Shown here in pieces: positions 18,426 through 26,064 of a DNA stretch of 64,000 nucleotides; the stretch's first letter is position 1, and every line of letters begins with the position of its first letter. Source of the stretch: Desulfobacteraceae bacterium (GTDB lineage Bacteria; Desulfobacterota; Desulfobacteria; Desulfobacterales; Desulfosalsimonadaceae); assembly GCA_011389515.1 (NCBI GenBank), contig JAABUA010000005.1, positions 28,103-92,102 on the forward strand. Reading direction: 5' to 3'. Made by a program: the position numbers and the translations under genes. The notes under the pieces are model-generated. The model was given only the letters and a program-made list of their open reading frames with translations, did no database searches and was not told where the DNA came from.

Positions 18426-18453
18426 GTAGAGACAAGGCATGCCTTGTCTCTAC
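18426..18453. repeat. 28-bp perfect palindrome between convergent lctP and larA
   Basis: Bases 18426-18453 read the same on both strands, starting GTAGAGACAAGGC. The palindrome lies in the 88-base gap between the stop codons of lctP and larA, so it could act as a bidirectional terminator, although no T-run follows. It may equally be a dispersed palindromic repeat unit. Confidence 0.7.
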
Positions 18454-18484
18454 GGTCGTCCCCTGACAATTTTATGGCGCCACA

Positions 18485-19741
18485 CTATACCAGCATTCCG
18501 ACCACGTAGGGTCCTTCCGGAGCCACAGCCACACGCTCACAGTCTGGAAGCAGAAGATTCACGGTTTCCTGCAGATCATGGATTTTGCGAGCGCCCATTT
18601 TTTCAATATCCTGCTCACTGAGTCCGGATGAATATACATACACGCTGCCGGCATGATCAATGGCCTGGTAGATGTTCTGGGCGCACCATTGGTCAATGAC
18701 AAAATTATCCGGATTGCTGTAATCCCGGAAGAAACACTCGGGATTGTCCACCGAACGAATAATGGAGCAGAAATCGTCGCTGCCCAAACCTTCCCGGCAC
18801 TCACAGGCCACAATAATTGTGCCGCCTTTTTTCAGGATGTCCTTGGCACAGGTCAGGCTTTTGCTGATCTGGTAAAAAGTGGCATCCAGGGGATATCCCC
18901 CTCCGGAGGTGATTACCATGTCCACGGGGTGGCCTATCTCCACGGTTGCATGGCGGTAAATAAAGTCGCAGCCGGCCAGGTGAGCCTCGTTGTAGTGTCC
19001 GGCAAAAATACCGCTTATCTTCCTGTCACGGTTGATGCATACGTTTACGATAAAATCCACGCCCGCTTTTTCGGTGATCCGGATGCCATAGTCATGAAAG
19101 ATATTGCCATCCAGAACACAGTTGGCCACTTTGGGATGATCAATAACCTTGTAAGAATGCATGAATTTCATGGTTTCAAAACTGGAGATGCCCGGCAGAA
19201 TGGATTTTCGGCCACCGGAGAACCCTGCATAAAAATGCGGTTCGATCAGGCCGGTCAGTATTTTCAGATCCGCATCCAGATAATGCTTGTTAATTTCAAT
19301 GGGGTTGCCTTCAATGTGATCAATACAACGGACATCCTCTTGATTCAGGCAGAAATGGTTTATAATGCTGTAATTTTCCATAATCGATTTGCCCACCATG
19401 GATTCCAGTTCCTCCCCCTGGTTGGGCCGGTGCATACCGGTGGCGATCAATATGGTTATGTTTTTCCTCGGGATCCCTTCTTTCTCCAGAATTTCCAGCA
19501 TCGGCGGCAAAAGCAAGTAGTTGGGTACAGGGCGGGTGATGTCTGAAATGACAATACAAGCGGAATGCCGGCCTTTTGCCAGTTCTCTGAGCGGTTTTGA
19601 CCCGATGGGGTTTTCCAAGGCCTGCCGAAGGGCTGCTTCCGGTTCTGTAACAGACGGGGTTTCCTTCATGCTCAGCAGACTGACATGGTCCGGCACCTCC
19701 AGCGCCAATTTTTTTTGACCATACGCCAGGTTTGTTTTCAT
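18485..19741 (-). CDS. larA: LarA-type nickel-dependent racemase (DUF2088, lactate racemase-like)
   Basis: This is a probable lactate racemase or related 2-hydroxyacid epimerase of 418 residues. It shows the LarA N-terminal motif SDITRPVPNYLLLP near residue 75, ATGMHRPN near 105, PHFYAGFSGGRKSILPG near 170 (the Lys is the site that binds the nickel-pincer cofactor in LarA) and a C-terminal TSGGGYPLDATFYQ..K region. AAAGGAG precedes the ATG. It converges on lctP and shares direction with the FadR-type regulator just upstream. No larB, larC or larE is in the window. Some LarA homologues act on other 2-hydroxyacids, so the substrate is inferred from context. Confidence 0.85.
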   Translation of the reverse strand: MKTNLAYGQKKLALEVPDHVSLLSMKETPSVTEPEAALRQALENPIGSKPLRELAKGRHSACIVISDITRPVPNYLLLPPMLEILEKEGIPRKNITILIATGMHRPNQGEELESMVGKSIMENYSIINHFCLNQEDVRCIDHIEGNPIEINKHYLDADLKILTGLIEPHFYAGFSGGRKSILPGISSFETMKFMHSYKVIDHPKVANCVLDGNIFHDYGIRITEKAGVDFIVNVCINRDRKISGIFAGHYNEAHLAGCDFIYRHATVEIGHPVDMVITSGGGYPLDATFYQISKSLTCAKDILKKGGTIIVACECREGLGSDDFCSIIRSVDNPECFFRDYSNPDNFVIDQWCAQNIYQAIDHAGSVYVYSSGLSEQDIEKMGARKIHDLQETVNLLLPDCERVAVAPEGPYVVGMLV

Positions 19742-19766
19742 AGCGGCACTCCTTTTTTTCGGTTTT

Positions 19767-20582
19767 TCAGGAAAATCCCGCGCTCAATGGCAATTTTTGA
19801 TAATTTTCCAGGGCGATTTTTTGGCTGCTTTCATTTTCCTGTTGATGTGCATGAACGGAATTCTGGCACGCTTTCATCACGAAGCGGATATGATTTTCCA
19901 TGCTTGTCTGTGCTTCACTGGGATTCCGGTTGCGGATTGCCTGGAGGATCTCTGCATGCTGCTGGTTCATGGTGCTGAGGTTGCCAGCCTCGTACAGGTA
20001 AATCCGGCTCTCTCGAATCCCGTGAAAAAGCAGGTCGTAAAAGTTTTTCATCAGGTATATCTGGGCGGAATTCTTGGTGGCAAATGCAATACACATGTGG
20101 AAGGCAACATCCTCCTCGGAGCCCATCTGCCCTTTTTCGACCTTGGAGAGCATATCCTGAAGGCACGTTTCCAGGGCTTGGACATCTTCACTTGTGGCTC
20201 GTTCGGCAGCCAGGCCCACAGCATTGACTTCAAGCCCGGAACGGACTTCAAGGAGGTCAAATATGCTGACCGATTCTCCTTCCAGAACTTCCCGTAAAGG
20301 ATTTTCCAGGTATCTGGATTCTGTCGAGCGAACGGTTGTTCCCTGGCCCTGTCGTTGAACGACAATTCCCATATTGACCAGTTTGCTGATGGCCGCCTTG
20401 ACCGATGGGCGGCTTACCCCAAAAGCGTCGGCCAGTTCTCTTTCAGGCGGGATTTTTTCTCCGGGCTTCAACCTGCCTCGGAAAATGAGATCCCTCAGCT
20501 GTTCAAATACTTGCTCTGATACACTTCTGGGTTTGATGGGTTTAAAGTGTAATGTGTCCATGGATTCAGTATTTTTTGTCAA
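19767..20582 (-). CDS. GntR/FadR-family regulator (LldR-like)
   Basis: This is a transcription regulator with an N-terminal winged helix (SVSEQVFEQLRDLIFRGRL, then PPERELADAFGVSRPSVKAA) and a C-terminal FCD ligand domain (RSGLEVNAVGLAAERA, then EEDVAFHMCIA). It ends 25 bases before larA, so the two are likely co-transcribed. By position it is the best candidate to control lactate uptake and racemisation. I chose a TTG at 20582 because GGAGG lies eight bases upstream; the ATG at 20597 overlaps that site and has none of its own. ATG 20561 is another option. Confidence 0.85.
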   Translation of the reverse strand: MTKNTESMDTLHFKPIKPRSVSEQVFEQLRDLIFRGRLKPGEKIPPERELADAFGVSRPSVKAAISKLVNMGIVVQRQGQGTTVRSTESRYLENPLREVLEGESVSIFDLLEVRSGLEVNAVGLAAERATSEDVQALETCLQDMLSKVEKGQMGSEEDVAFHMCIAFATKNSAQIYLMKNFYDLLFHGIRESRIYLYEAGNLSTMNQQHAEILQAIRNRNPSEAQTSMENHIRFVMKACQNSVHAHQQENESSQKIALENYQKLPLSAGFS

Positions 20583-20950
20583 AAAAAATTCCTCCATTCG
20601 AAATTTGTGAACAGAGATGTCAGATTCTCGCCCAAAGGGGGTTTTCAGATATCGTTTCGGGTGAAGTTGTTATCGTCTGGCAAGCGCGTAAGGCGTTCCA
20701 ACGATGTCGATCCTCATTTGTCACCATTTGTTAAAAGGTAAGTCCAATATATTACAAAGATCCGTTCCCCGCAAGGATTTTTCTGTGGGCCAACCGTATG
20801 GGAAAATGGATCCGGAAACGTCTTTCTGTATGCCCAACAGCCATAGGTAAAATGCGGCTTAAAAATGACATCGCTTTTTTGAAGCCGGGTGGGGAGATTG
20901 AAAAACAAGTACTTATGGAGTTATAGCGGGGAAAATCCGACGGATGAGAT
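20583..20950. other. Intergenic region upstream of the FadR-type regulator
   Basis: This 368-base stretch lies between the start of the regulator and the end of the ArsR-methyltransferase gene, both minus strand. It should contain the regulator promoter. I see a direct repeat ATTTGT at 20716 and 20726 but no convincing palindromic operator. No gene is supported. Confidence 0.5.
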
Positions 20951-21862
20951 TTATTTGGATGAAAGAAAAAGGTTGACCTGGAGGCCGTGACGTACCTCGA
21001 AACGGTCGGTCCCAGAAAGAATAAAACCGGCATCTATCAGCCATTTTTCAATTTCCCCCTGTGCGAAACCCATCCAGGGGTCGCCGCATTTTTCCCGGAC
21101 CATCTCGATGTCGTGTTTTTCAAAATCCGCGATTAACAGTTTTCCGCCAGGTTTGAGTATCCGGTGGATTTCCCGTAGCCCTGCGGCAGGCGCGACCAAG
21201 TGGTGCAGGACCATGCTGGCAACGGCAAGGTCGGCTTCACCGTCCCTGATAGGGAGATGCTCCATTTCACCCAGTCGCAGGTCGACCCGGCTATCAATGG
21301 AAGCCGTTTTCATGCGCGCCTGTTTGAGCATGTTCGGGGAGCTGTCTACACCGATAACCCTGTCTGACCGGGCTGCCAATGCAAGGAGCAATTCCCCGGT
21401 GCCGCAGCCAAGGTCGACGGCTACCCGGCCATTTTCGACCTTCTCGATGATTTTTCCGTTCAAGTCGAAATTGCCGAAAACGTCATGCCTGAGGCTGTCC
21501 CATTTTTCTGCAATATTATTGAAGAACCGCTGCATCCGGGTTTTGCGCTCCGCAATGAGACTCTCCGAACGAACCCGGTCTTCACGAAATTCGTTGTACC
21601 TGGCAAAGGATTTGTCGACAAAGCGGATCAAATCGGAAAGCTCATTGGAGCTGACGCTGTTGTAGTACACATAGCTTCCGTCGCGCCTGCTGGTCAGGAG
21701 GCCGGTGTCTGTAAGTATCTTTAAATGCCTGGATATGCGGGATTGGCCCATATCCATGATTGAAACAATTTCGTTGACATTGAATTCATAGTTCATTAAA
21801 AGCCGAAACAGGCGCAGCCGGGTTTCATCGGCCAGTGCTTTGAAATATTTTACGGTTACCAT
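20951..21862 (-). CDS. ArsR-type regulator fused to SAM-dependent methyltransferase domain
   Basis: The 303-residue protein joins an ArsR winged helix (residues 1-95: FKALADETRLRLFRLLM, then MGQSRISRHLKIL) to a class I methyltransferase fold. Motif I is VDLGCGTGELLLAL near 150, then GVDSSPNML, VASMVLHHL and LKPGGKLLIADF. This domain pair is known in SahR-like regulators that sense S-adenosylhomocysteine and control the methionine cycle. No methionine-cycle gene is in the window, so that role is inference. AGGGATA precedes the ATG. A perfect inverted repeat 18-29 bases upstream suggests autoregulation. Confidence 0.85.
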   Translation of the reverse strand: MVTVKYFKALADETRLRLFRLLMNYEFNVNEIVSIMDMGQSRISRHLKILTDTGLLTSRRDGSYVYYNSVSSNELSDLIRFVDKSFARYNEFREDRVRSESLIAERKTRMQRFFNNIAEKWDSLRHDVFGNFDLNGKIIEKVENGRVAVDLGCGTGELLLALAARSDRVIGVDSSPNMLKQARMKTASIDSRVDLRLGEMEHLPIRDGEADLAVASMVLHHLVAPAAGLREIHRILKPGGKLLIADFEKHDIEMVREKCGDPWMGFAQGEIEKWLIDAGFILSGTDRFEVRHGLQVNLFLSSK

Positions 21863-21879
21863 TTTATCCCTATATAAAC

Positions 21880-21891
21880 ATATCTTGATAT
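21880..21891. promoter_or_regulatory. Candidate ArsR-type operator (ATATC-TT-GATAT)
   Basis: ATATCTTGATAT is a perfect inverted repeat of two 5-bp arms around TT. It sits 18-29 bases upstream of the ArsR-methyltransferase start, a typical place for an autoregulatory ArsR operator. Confidence 0.5.
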
Positions 21892-21971
21892 TTTTTGTTA
21901 CAATGGCATATTTCCTCCTTTATGTCAAGCCCTGCACAGCCCTGCACGGCCGGATATTACAATCCCATCCA

Positions 21972-22123
21972 TTAATAAAGCACTCGCGTTGCAGCGTCCA
22001 GAATCTCCATGGCCACTGCGGCGCCGGTACCCTCCCCCATGCGTAAGCCTAAGTCCAGGCCCGGCTCGAGGCCGAGCCGCTCGTGCATGAATCGGCGGCT
22101 TCTTGGGGCCAACTCCCTCTTTA
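21972..22123 (-). pseudogene. cobT: 3' remnant of cobT (nicotinate-nucleotide:DMB phosphoribosyltransferase)
   Basis: The minus-strand frame carries about 45 residues that match the C-terminal end of CobT: RRFMHERLGLEPGLDLGLRM, then GEGTGAAVAMEILDAA, then a stop at 21972-21974. This is the family's LGLxPLLDLxLRLGEGTGAALA signature. Everything upstream of the fragment is missing. It is cut exactly where a repeat terminus (22124-22140) begins, followed by the end of the aldehyde oxidoreductase gene. It is a broken remnant, not a functional gene. Confidence 0.7.
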
Positions 22124-22140
22124 GAACCCATCTCAAAATT
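22124..22140. repeat. Solo terminus of repeat family A at the cobT break point
   Basis: GAACCCATCTCAAAATT matches the left end of the repeat at 24137-24333 (GAACCTATCTCAAAATT, one mismatch). It overlaps the last codons and stop of the aldehyde oxidoreductase gene, whose C-terminus is therefore partly repeat-derived, and it abuts the cobT fragment. Confidence 0.6.
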
Positions 22141-24061
22141 GTCTTACGTCCTTCAGATTCACAAAATCCAGATCCAGCCGTCGTAAGGCGCCCAGTGTGG
22201 GAACACCGTTTTCGTCCCACCGGCGGATCCGGTAATATTCGGGGAGCATTTTGTCCAGGGGCACTACCGATTTCGGGTTTTTGGGATCAAGCCGTTCATG
22301 GGTGAACCGTCTTGCCAGGGTGTCCTGTTTTTTGCCGATGCCTTCCCTTAGGTTGAACAGCCGCTCAAGGGTGTATCCCCTTTCCCCCGCTTTGAGAAAA
22401 CGGCCGAAGTCCATTTTCATGCCGGTGGCCAGATGGAGGAACTTCGAATGGGGCAGCATGGGAAGATGGATTTTCATGAGGTTCGACGGGAGTCGCTGCA
22501 ACAAAACAACCGCAGGCCAGGTATGGGTAAGAAGCTTGGTAGCGGCGCGGGACGCGGAAGGGTTCTTCGGCAGGGAAAAGGCCGCGCCCGGAACAAAGGT
22601 CCACGAGGTGAAGAGGCAGCTTCCCGCCGCGCTTACTGCTGCAAGAAGGTTCTGGTCCAGGATTGTCCAGGATGGCTTGGACTGGTAATGCTGCGGGTCG
22701 AGCGTCATGGGACCGTTGATTTCAAAATAGATCATGTATCCGCCGTCCAGGTGGCAGGCCCCGCGGTTTGCCGTGGCATACCCCAGGGCGTGACCGACCG
22801 CGGCACGGGGAGAATATCCTGCAATTTCAAGTCCTTTTACATGTGCTGCGAAATCCTTGCCGCCGTATTTTTCGGAAAGAGACCGCACGCCTTCCGCAAG
22901 GTCGGCACCGATACCTTTTTTGTGGGCGATGTCATGGATAAGGGGGCTGATGTTGTCTTTTTTGCCGAAAAACAGGCCGTTGTCCCAAAGCCCCTTTTCA
23001 TTGAGCTCCATGGCAAAACCAATCGAGTTTCCGGTGGATATGGTATCGATGCCCAACAGATCCATCTCATAATTCCAGGCAATGATCGCTTCCATATCGT
23101 CAATTTCCAGGTTGGATCCCATAAGGCATAATGTTTCGAACTCCGGCCCTTTAATTCGTTTTCCCTCGAATTCAACGACCCGGCCGCAGCGGATGGGGCA
23201 CGTCGGGCATCCGGTGTTCGACTTGAGAAAATCGGCCGCCATTCGCTCCCCGCTGAGGCGGTATGCACCTGCAAAATTGCCCTTTGCATAGTTTCGTGTG
23301 GGAAGGGCGTTCTTCCGGTTCAATAGATTGACGAACTGGGCAGTGCCATAGCGGGGGGCCAGGTCTCCGGTGGCCGGGTGTTTTTTCAGCATGTGGACCC
23401 ATTGTTTCACCCCGCTGCGAAATTGTTCCGCTGCAAAAAGGTCAACCTTCTTTTTCCCGTTTGCCACAATGGCCTTGAGATTTTTCGAACCCATGACCGC
23501 TCCCATGCCGGTCCTTCCGTGGACCCGATCGTGGGAAACAATGACAGCGTATTTGACCAGGTTTTCCCCGGCCGGGCCGATAACCAGTTTTCCGCCTTTT
23601 CCTAAAGCCTCCTGTGTTTCTTCCGTATTTTTCCCCCATAGCTCGTCTGCAGGGAGGATCTTGACGTCATCCTCCTGTATATTGATGAAAACGGGGGACG
23701 ATGCCCGCCCGCGGATGACAATGCCGTCAAATCCGGCCCGTTTCAAATGAATGCCGAACCGGCCGCCGCTGTTGGAATGGCCGATACCCAGGGTTAAAGG
23801 GCTTTTGGCGGAGATGTCGAACCGGCTGGAACACGGAGCCCCGGTCCCCGTAAGCGGGGATGTCATGGCGATAAGGATATTTTCCTCTTCAAGGGGATCG
23901 ATACCGGGCTTGAGCTGATCCCAAAGAATTTTCGTGCTGATCAAGCGCCCGCCCAGATATCGCTCCCGGTCCATGTCGGAAAGGGGATATTCCCCGATTG
24001 CACCGTCAGAAAGGTTGATGTCGAGAATTTTTCCGGTATATCCTTTAAATGCGGTTGCCAT
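22133..24061 (-). CDS. aor: Aldehyde:ferredoxin oxidoreductase (tungsten enzyme, AOR family)
   Basis: This enzyme converts an aldehyde and water to a carboxylate using ferredoxin, or reduces acids in reverse. The 642 residues carry the AOR N-terminal domain (YLGGRLISTKILWDQL, then GHSNSGGRFGIHLKRAGFDG) with pterin-binding loops. The [4Fe-4S] ligands are CPTCPIRC near residue 283 and a later SCLFTSW near 483, and the DLLGIDTISTGNSIGFAMEL motif is present. Length is typical. The C-terminal end runs into a repeat terminus, so the last few residues may differ from homologues. It stands alone on the minus strand. Acyl-CoA and sulfonate degradation nearby could generate aldehydes, but the substrate is unknown. 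Confidence 0.92.
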   Translation of the reverse strand: MATAFKGYTGKILDINLSDGAIGEYPLSDMDRERYLGGRLISTKILWDQLKPGIDPLEEENILIAMTSPLTGTGAPCSSRFDISAKSPLTLGIGHSNSGGRFGIHLKRAGFDGIVIRGRASSPVFINIQEDDVKILPADELWGKNTEETQEALGKGGKLVIGPAGENLVKYAVIVSHDRVHGRTGMGAVMGSKNLKAIVANGKKKVDLFAAEQFRSGVKQWVHMLKKHPATGDLAPRYGTAQFVNLLNRKNALPTRNYAKGNFAGAYRLSGERMAADFLKSNTGCPTCPIRCGRVVEFEGKRIKGPEFETLCLMGSNLEIDDMEAIIAWNYEMDLLGIDTISTGNSIGFAMELNEKGLWDNGLFFGKKDNISPLIHDIAHKKGIGADLAEGVRSLSEKYGGKDFAAHVKGLEIAGYSPRAAVGHALGYATANRGACHLDGGYMIYFEINGPMTLDPQHYQSKPSWTILDQNLLAAVSAAGSCLFTSWTFVPGAAFSLPKNPSASRAATKLLTHTWPAVVLLQRLPSNLMKIHLPMLPHSKFLHLATGMKMDFGRFLKAGERGYTLERLFNLREGIGKKQDTLARRFTHERLDPKNPKSVVPLDKMLPEYYRIRRWDENGVPTLGALRRLDLDFVNLKDVRQF

Positions 24062-24136
24062 AGTTTAGCCTTTTTGTTTTGCGGATTTTATGCAAAAACG
24101 TGCTTCCACACGGCCCGCCGACACTGTATCATAGTA

Positions 24137-24333
24137 GAACCTATCTCAAAATTATTTTTTCGGCCCAATCTTTTTGTTGGATAATCGAAATCGCAATCGA
24201 AAGAAAAGAACAGGTCACTTGGACACGAAAAAAATTTGAAAAAAACCGATTTCGATTTCGATAGCGATTTCGATCCCGAAAAAACGAAGTTAAAACAAGC
24301 GGATGGAACGAAATCCGAATTTTAGATGGGTTC
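24137..24333. repeat. Repeat family A, complete copy with terminal inverted repeats
   Basis: The element starts GAACCTATCTCAAAATT and ends AATTTTAGATGGGTTC, near-perfect terminal inverted repeats. Inside are GAAATCG-type units that pair with each other (CGAAATCGCAATCGAAA near 24185 against TTTCGATAGCGATTTCG near 24258). Between them lies a GAACAGGTCACTTGGACAC segment. It fills most of the gap between the divergent aor and patatin genes. Related copies lie at 34423-34593 and 47950-48175. Confidence 0.75.
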
Positions 24334-24383
24334 TGAGATAATAGTGCGTATAATCCAATAATAAAAGAAAAAGGCGGTTTATC

Positions 24384-25343
24384 GTGAATATATCCAATTT
24401 TATCAGAGGGCATGTTTCCCGCCGTGAGTTCTTGATCCGAATGGGCCGGGCCGCATTGATCGCCGGCATGCTGCCCATTTCCGCGAACAATGCAAGCGCT
24501 GAAGAAAAGGGGAAAAAATCTTCCGGTATCGGGCTTGCCCTTGGTTCCGGCGGTGCGTCGGGTCTGGCGCACATTGTCGTCGTCGAAGCTTTGGAAGAAC
24601 TTGGCCTGCAACCGGAACGAGTTTCCGGCAGCAGCATCGGCGCACTGATCGGGGGATTGGTGGCAGCCGGTTATGATTCCAAGGGGCTGAAAGACCTGGT
24701 GGTGGAAATGGTGCCGGAAGGGCTTGGAAACTGGCTGGGTGCCGTGTTTGAAACGGACCGGGTCAATGTGCTGGATTTGTTTGAACTTGATATCGATGCC
24801 GGCGGCCTGGCGGACCCGGAAACTTTCCGCTCGTTTTTGGAAGAGACGCTTGGAAAAGAGCGTTTTGAGGAACTCTACATTCCCCTGTCGGTCACGGCGA
24901 CGGATTTCTGGGAGCGTGAAATGGTGGTTTTCGACAGCGGCTCACTGATTCCTCCCATCATGGCGAGCGCAGCATTGCCGGGTGTTTTTCCGCCGGTAGA
25001 ATACCAGGGCAGGCTTCTTGTGGATGGCGGCATGGTCAACCCGGTTCCCTACGATCTGATCATGGACAAGGTTGACATTACCATTGCCGTGGACGTTACC
25101 GGAACACGTAAGCGGCCGGAAGGCGGCAAGCCCGGTTACCTGGACCTGGTTTTCAACACCTTTGATATCATGCAGGCCAACGTGATCCGCCAGATGCGAA
25201 ACAAGCAGGAGCCCGATATTTTTCTCCAGCCCCCGGTAACCGACATACGGGTGCTCGACTTTCACAAGGCCGAAGAAATTTATAAGCAGGCCGCACCCGT
25301 AAAAGAAGAGCTGAAACGCAAAATCGAACAGATCTACGGATAG
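24384..25343 (+). CDS. Patatin-like phospholipase with Tat signal peptide
   Basis: This 319-residue serine hydrolase is of the patatin/RssA type. The N-terminus has a twin-arginine signal (SRREFLIRMG followed by a hydrophobic stretch ending near residue 36), so export in folded form is likely. The oxyanion loop is GSGGASGLAH near 52, the nucleophile motif GSSIG near 82, and the catalytic aspartate lies in DGG near 213. It is therefore a probable exported lipid acyl hydrolase. The start codon is GTG at 24384 after AAGGCGG. Adjacent genes give no clear substrate. Confidence 0.85.
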   Translation: MNISNFIRGHVSRREFLIRMGRAALIAGMLPISANNASAEEKGKKSSGIGLALGSGGASGLAHIVVVEALEELGLQPERVSGSSIGALIGGLVAAGYDSKGLKDLVVEMVPEGLGNWLGAVFETDRVNVLDLFELDIDAGGLADPETFRSFLEETLGKERFEELYIPLSVTATDFWEREMVVFDSGSLIPPIMASAALPGVFPPVEYQGRLLVDGGMVNPVPYDLIMDKVDITIAVDVTGTRKRPEGGKPGYLDLVFNTFDIMQANVIRQMRNKQEPDIFLQPPVTDIRVLDFHKAEEIYKQAAPVKEELKRKIEQIYG

Positions 25344-25375
25344 ACCGGCAGCCCGTCAATATGCACCCGCCGGTT

Positions 25376-25735
25376 TTACAGGCTGATCACGGCGGCGTCG
25401 CAGGAGAGATGGACCAGCTCCGCAGCAGTGGCCATTCTTGCGCCCTCAATCAGGTCCGCTTCCGAGATCCGCCTGGAATCCGCGCACGGGCGGCATACCA
25501 GCACGGGTACGCCATGCGCCTGAAGATAGGTCACATGATCGTCCGCCTGGTCTCCTGTGGCCGCCTTGACGTTGGCGACCAGGCCTTCTTTTGCCAGGTA
25601 AACAGCCTCGTCCAGAAGAAATACCGTGACATTTTTCCCTTCCTTGTGCGCCACCATGGCCATGAAAAGCGCCCGCGTGCTCCGGTTCGGGTTATCCGTA
25701 CCGCATGAAAGGGCAACAACAACGTTATTGGTCAT
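25376..25735 (-). CDS. DsrE-family small protein
   Basis: The 119-residue protein belongs to the DsrE/DsrF-like fold family: VVVALSCGTDNPNRSTRALF, then GKNVTVFLLDEAVYLAKEG, then HGVPVLVCRPCADSRRI. Members carry sulfur on a conserved cysteine or act as small redox partners. Here CRPC near residue 85 is the candidate site. The ATG at 25735 follows GGAGG, so I prefer it over an ATG 36 bases upstream. It is transcribed towards the patatin gene. Its role is unknown. Confidence 0.75.
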   Translation of the reverse strand: MTNNVVVALSCGTDNPNRSTRALFMAMVAHKEGKNVTVFLLDEAVYLAKEGLVANVKAATGDQADDHVTYLQAHGVPVLVCRPCADSRRISEADLIEGARMATAAELVHLSCDAAVISL

Positions 25736-25876
25736 AATTTCCTCCATCCATCTTGTGTGTATACTGAACATAAAGTTTTACGGCATTTTTGCCTCATTGT
25801 TTCTGGAAAATCAATCGTTTTTATGATCGACAACGGTCTTGTTTTAAAGACCCAAAATGGGAGGCCATGTTTTTTC

Positions 25877-25929
25877 TTGACATCCGGGGTGCGAAAAAAT
25901 ACTGTATAAGTCGACCGTCGACCGTCGAC
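25877..25929 (+). promoter_or_regulatory. Candidate promoter with triple GTCGAC operator upstream of GMC oxidoreductase
   Basis: A TTGACA box at 25877-25882 is followed at 25910-25929 by GTCGACCGTCGACCGTCGAC, three self-complementary GTCGAC units at 7-base spacing. The array lies where a repressor would block initiation, about 135 bases before the ATG at 26065. The -10 box is not clear. Confidence 0.4.
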
Positions 25930-26064
25930 CCAGTAAACCATGTTTTTCTCGTGATATTTCCTTGTCTATGGCGGTTGATTCTTTTTAGCAAAATGAATTT
26001 TTTACGCCAAAGCGATTGGTTCATTATTCCTGTATCAAGGAACGACAAAAAGGAGGCAGCCGTC

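Noticed and set aside
25910..25929. Short tandem GTCGACC units considered as a CRISPR-like array
   Set aside because: Units are 7 bases without spacers, and no cas gene is present.
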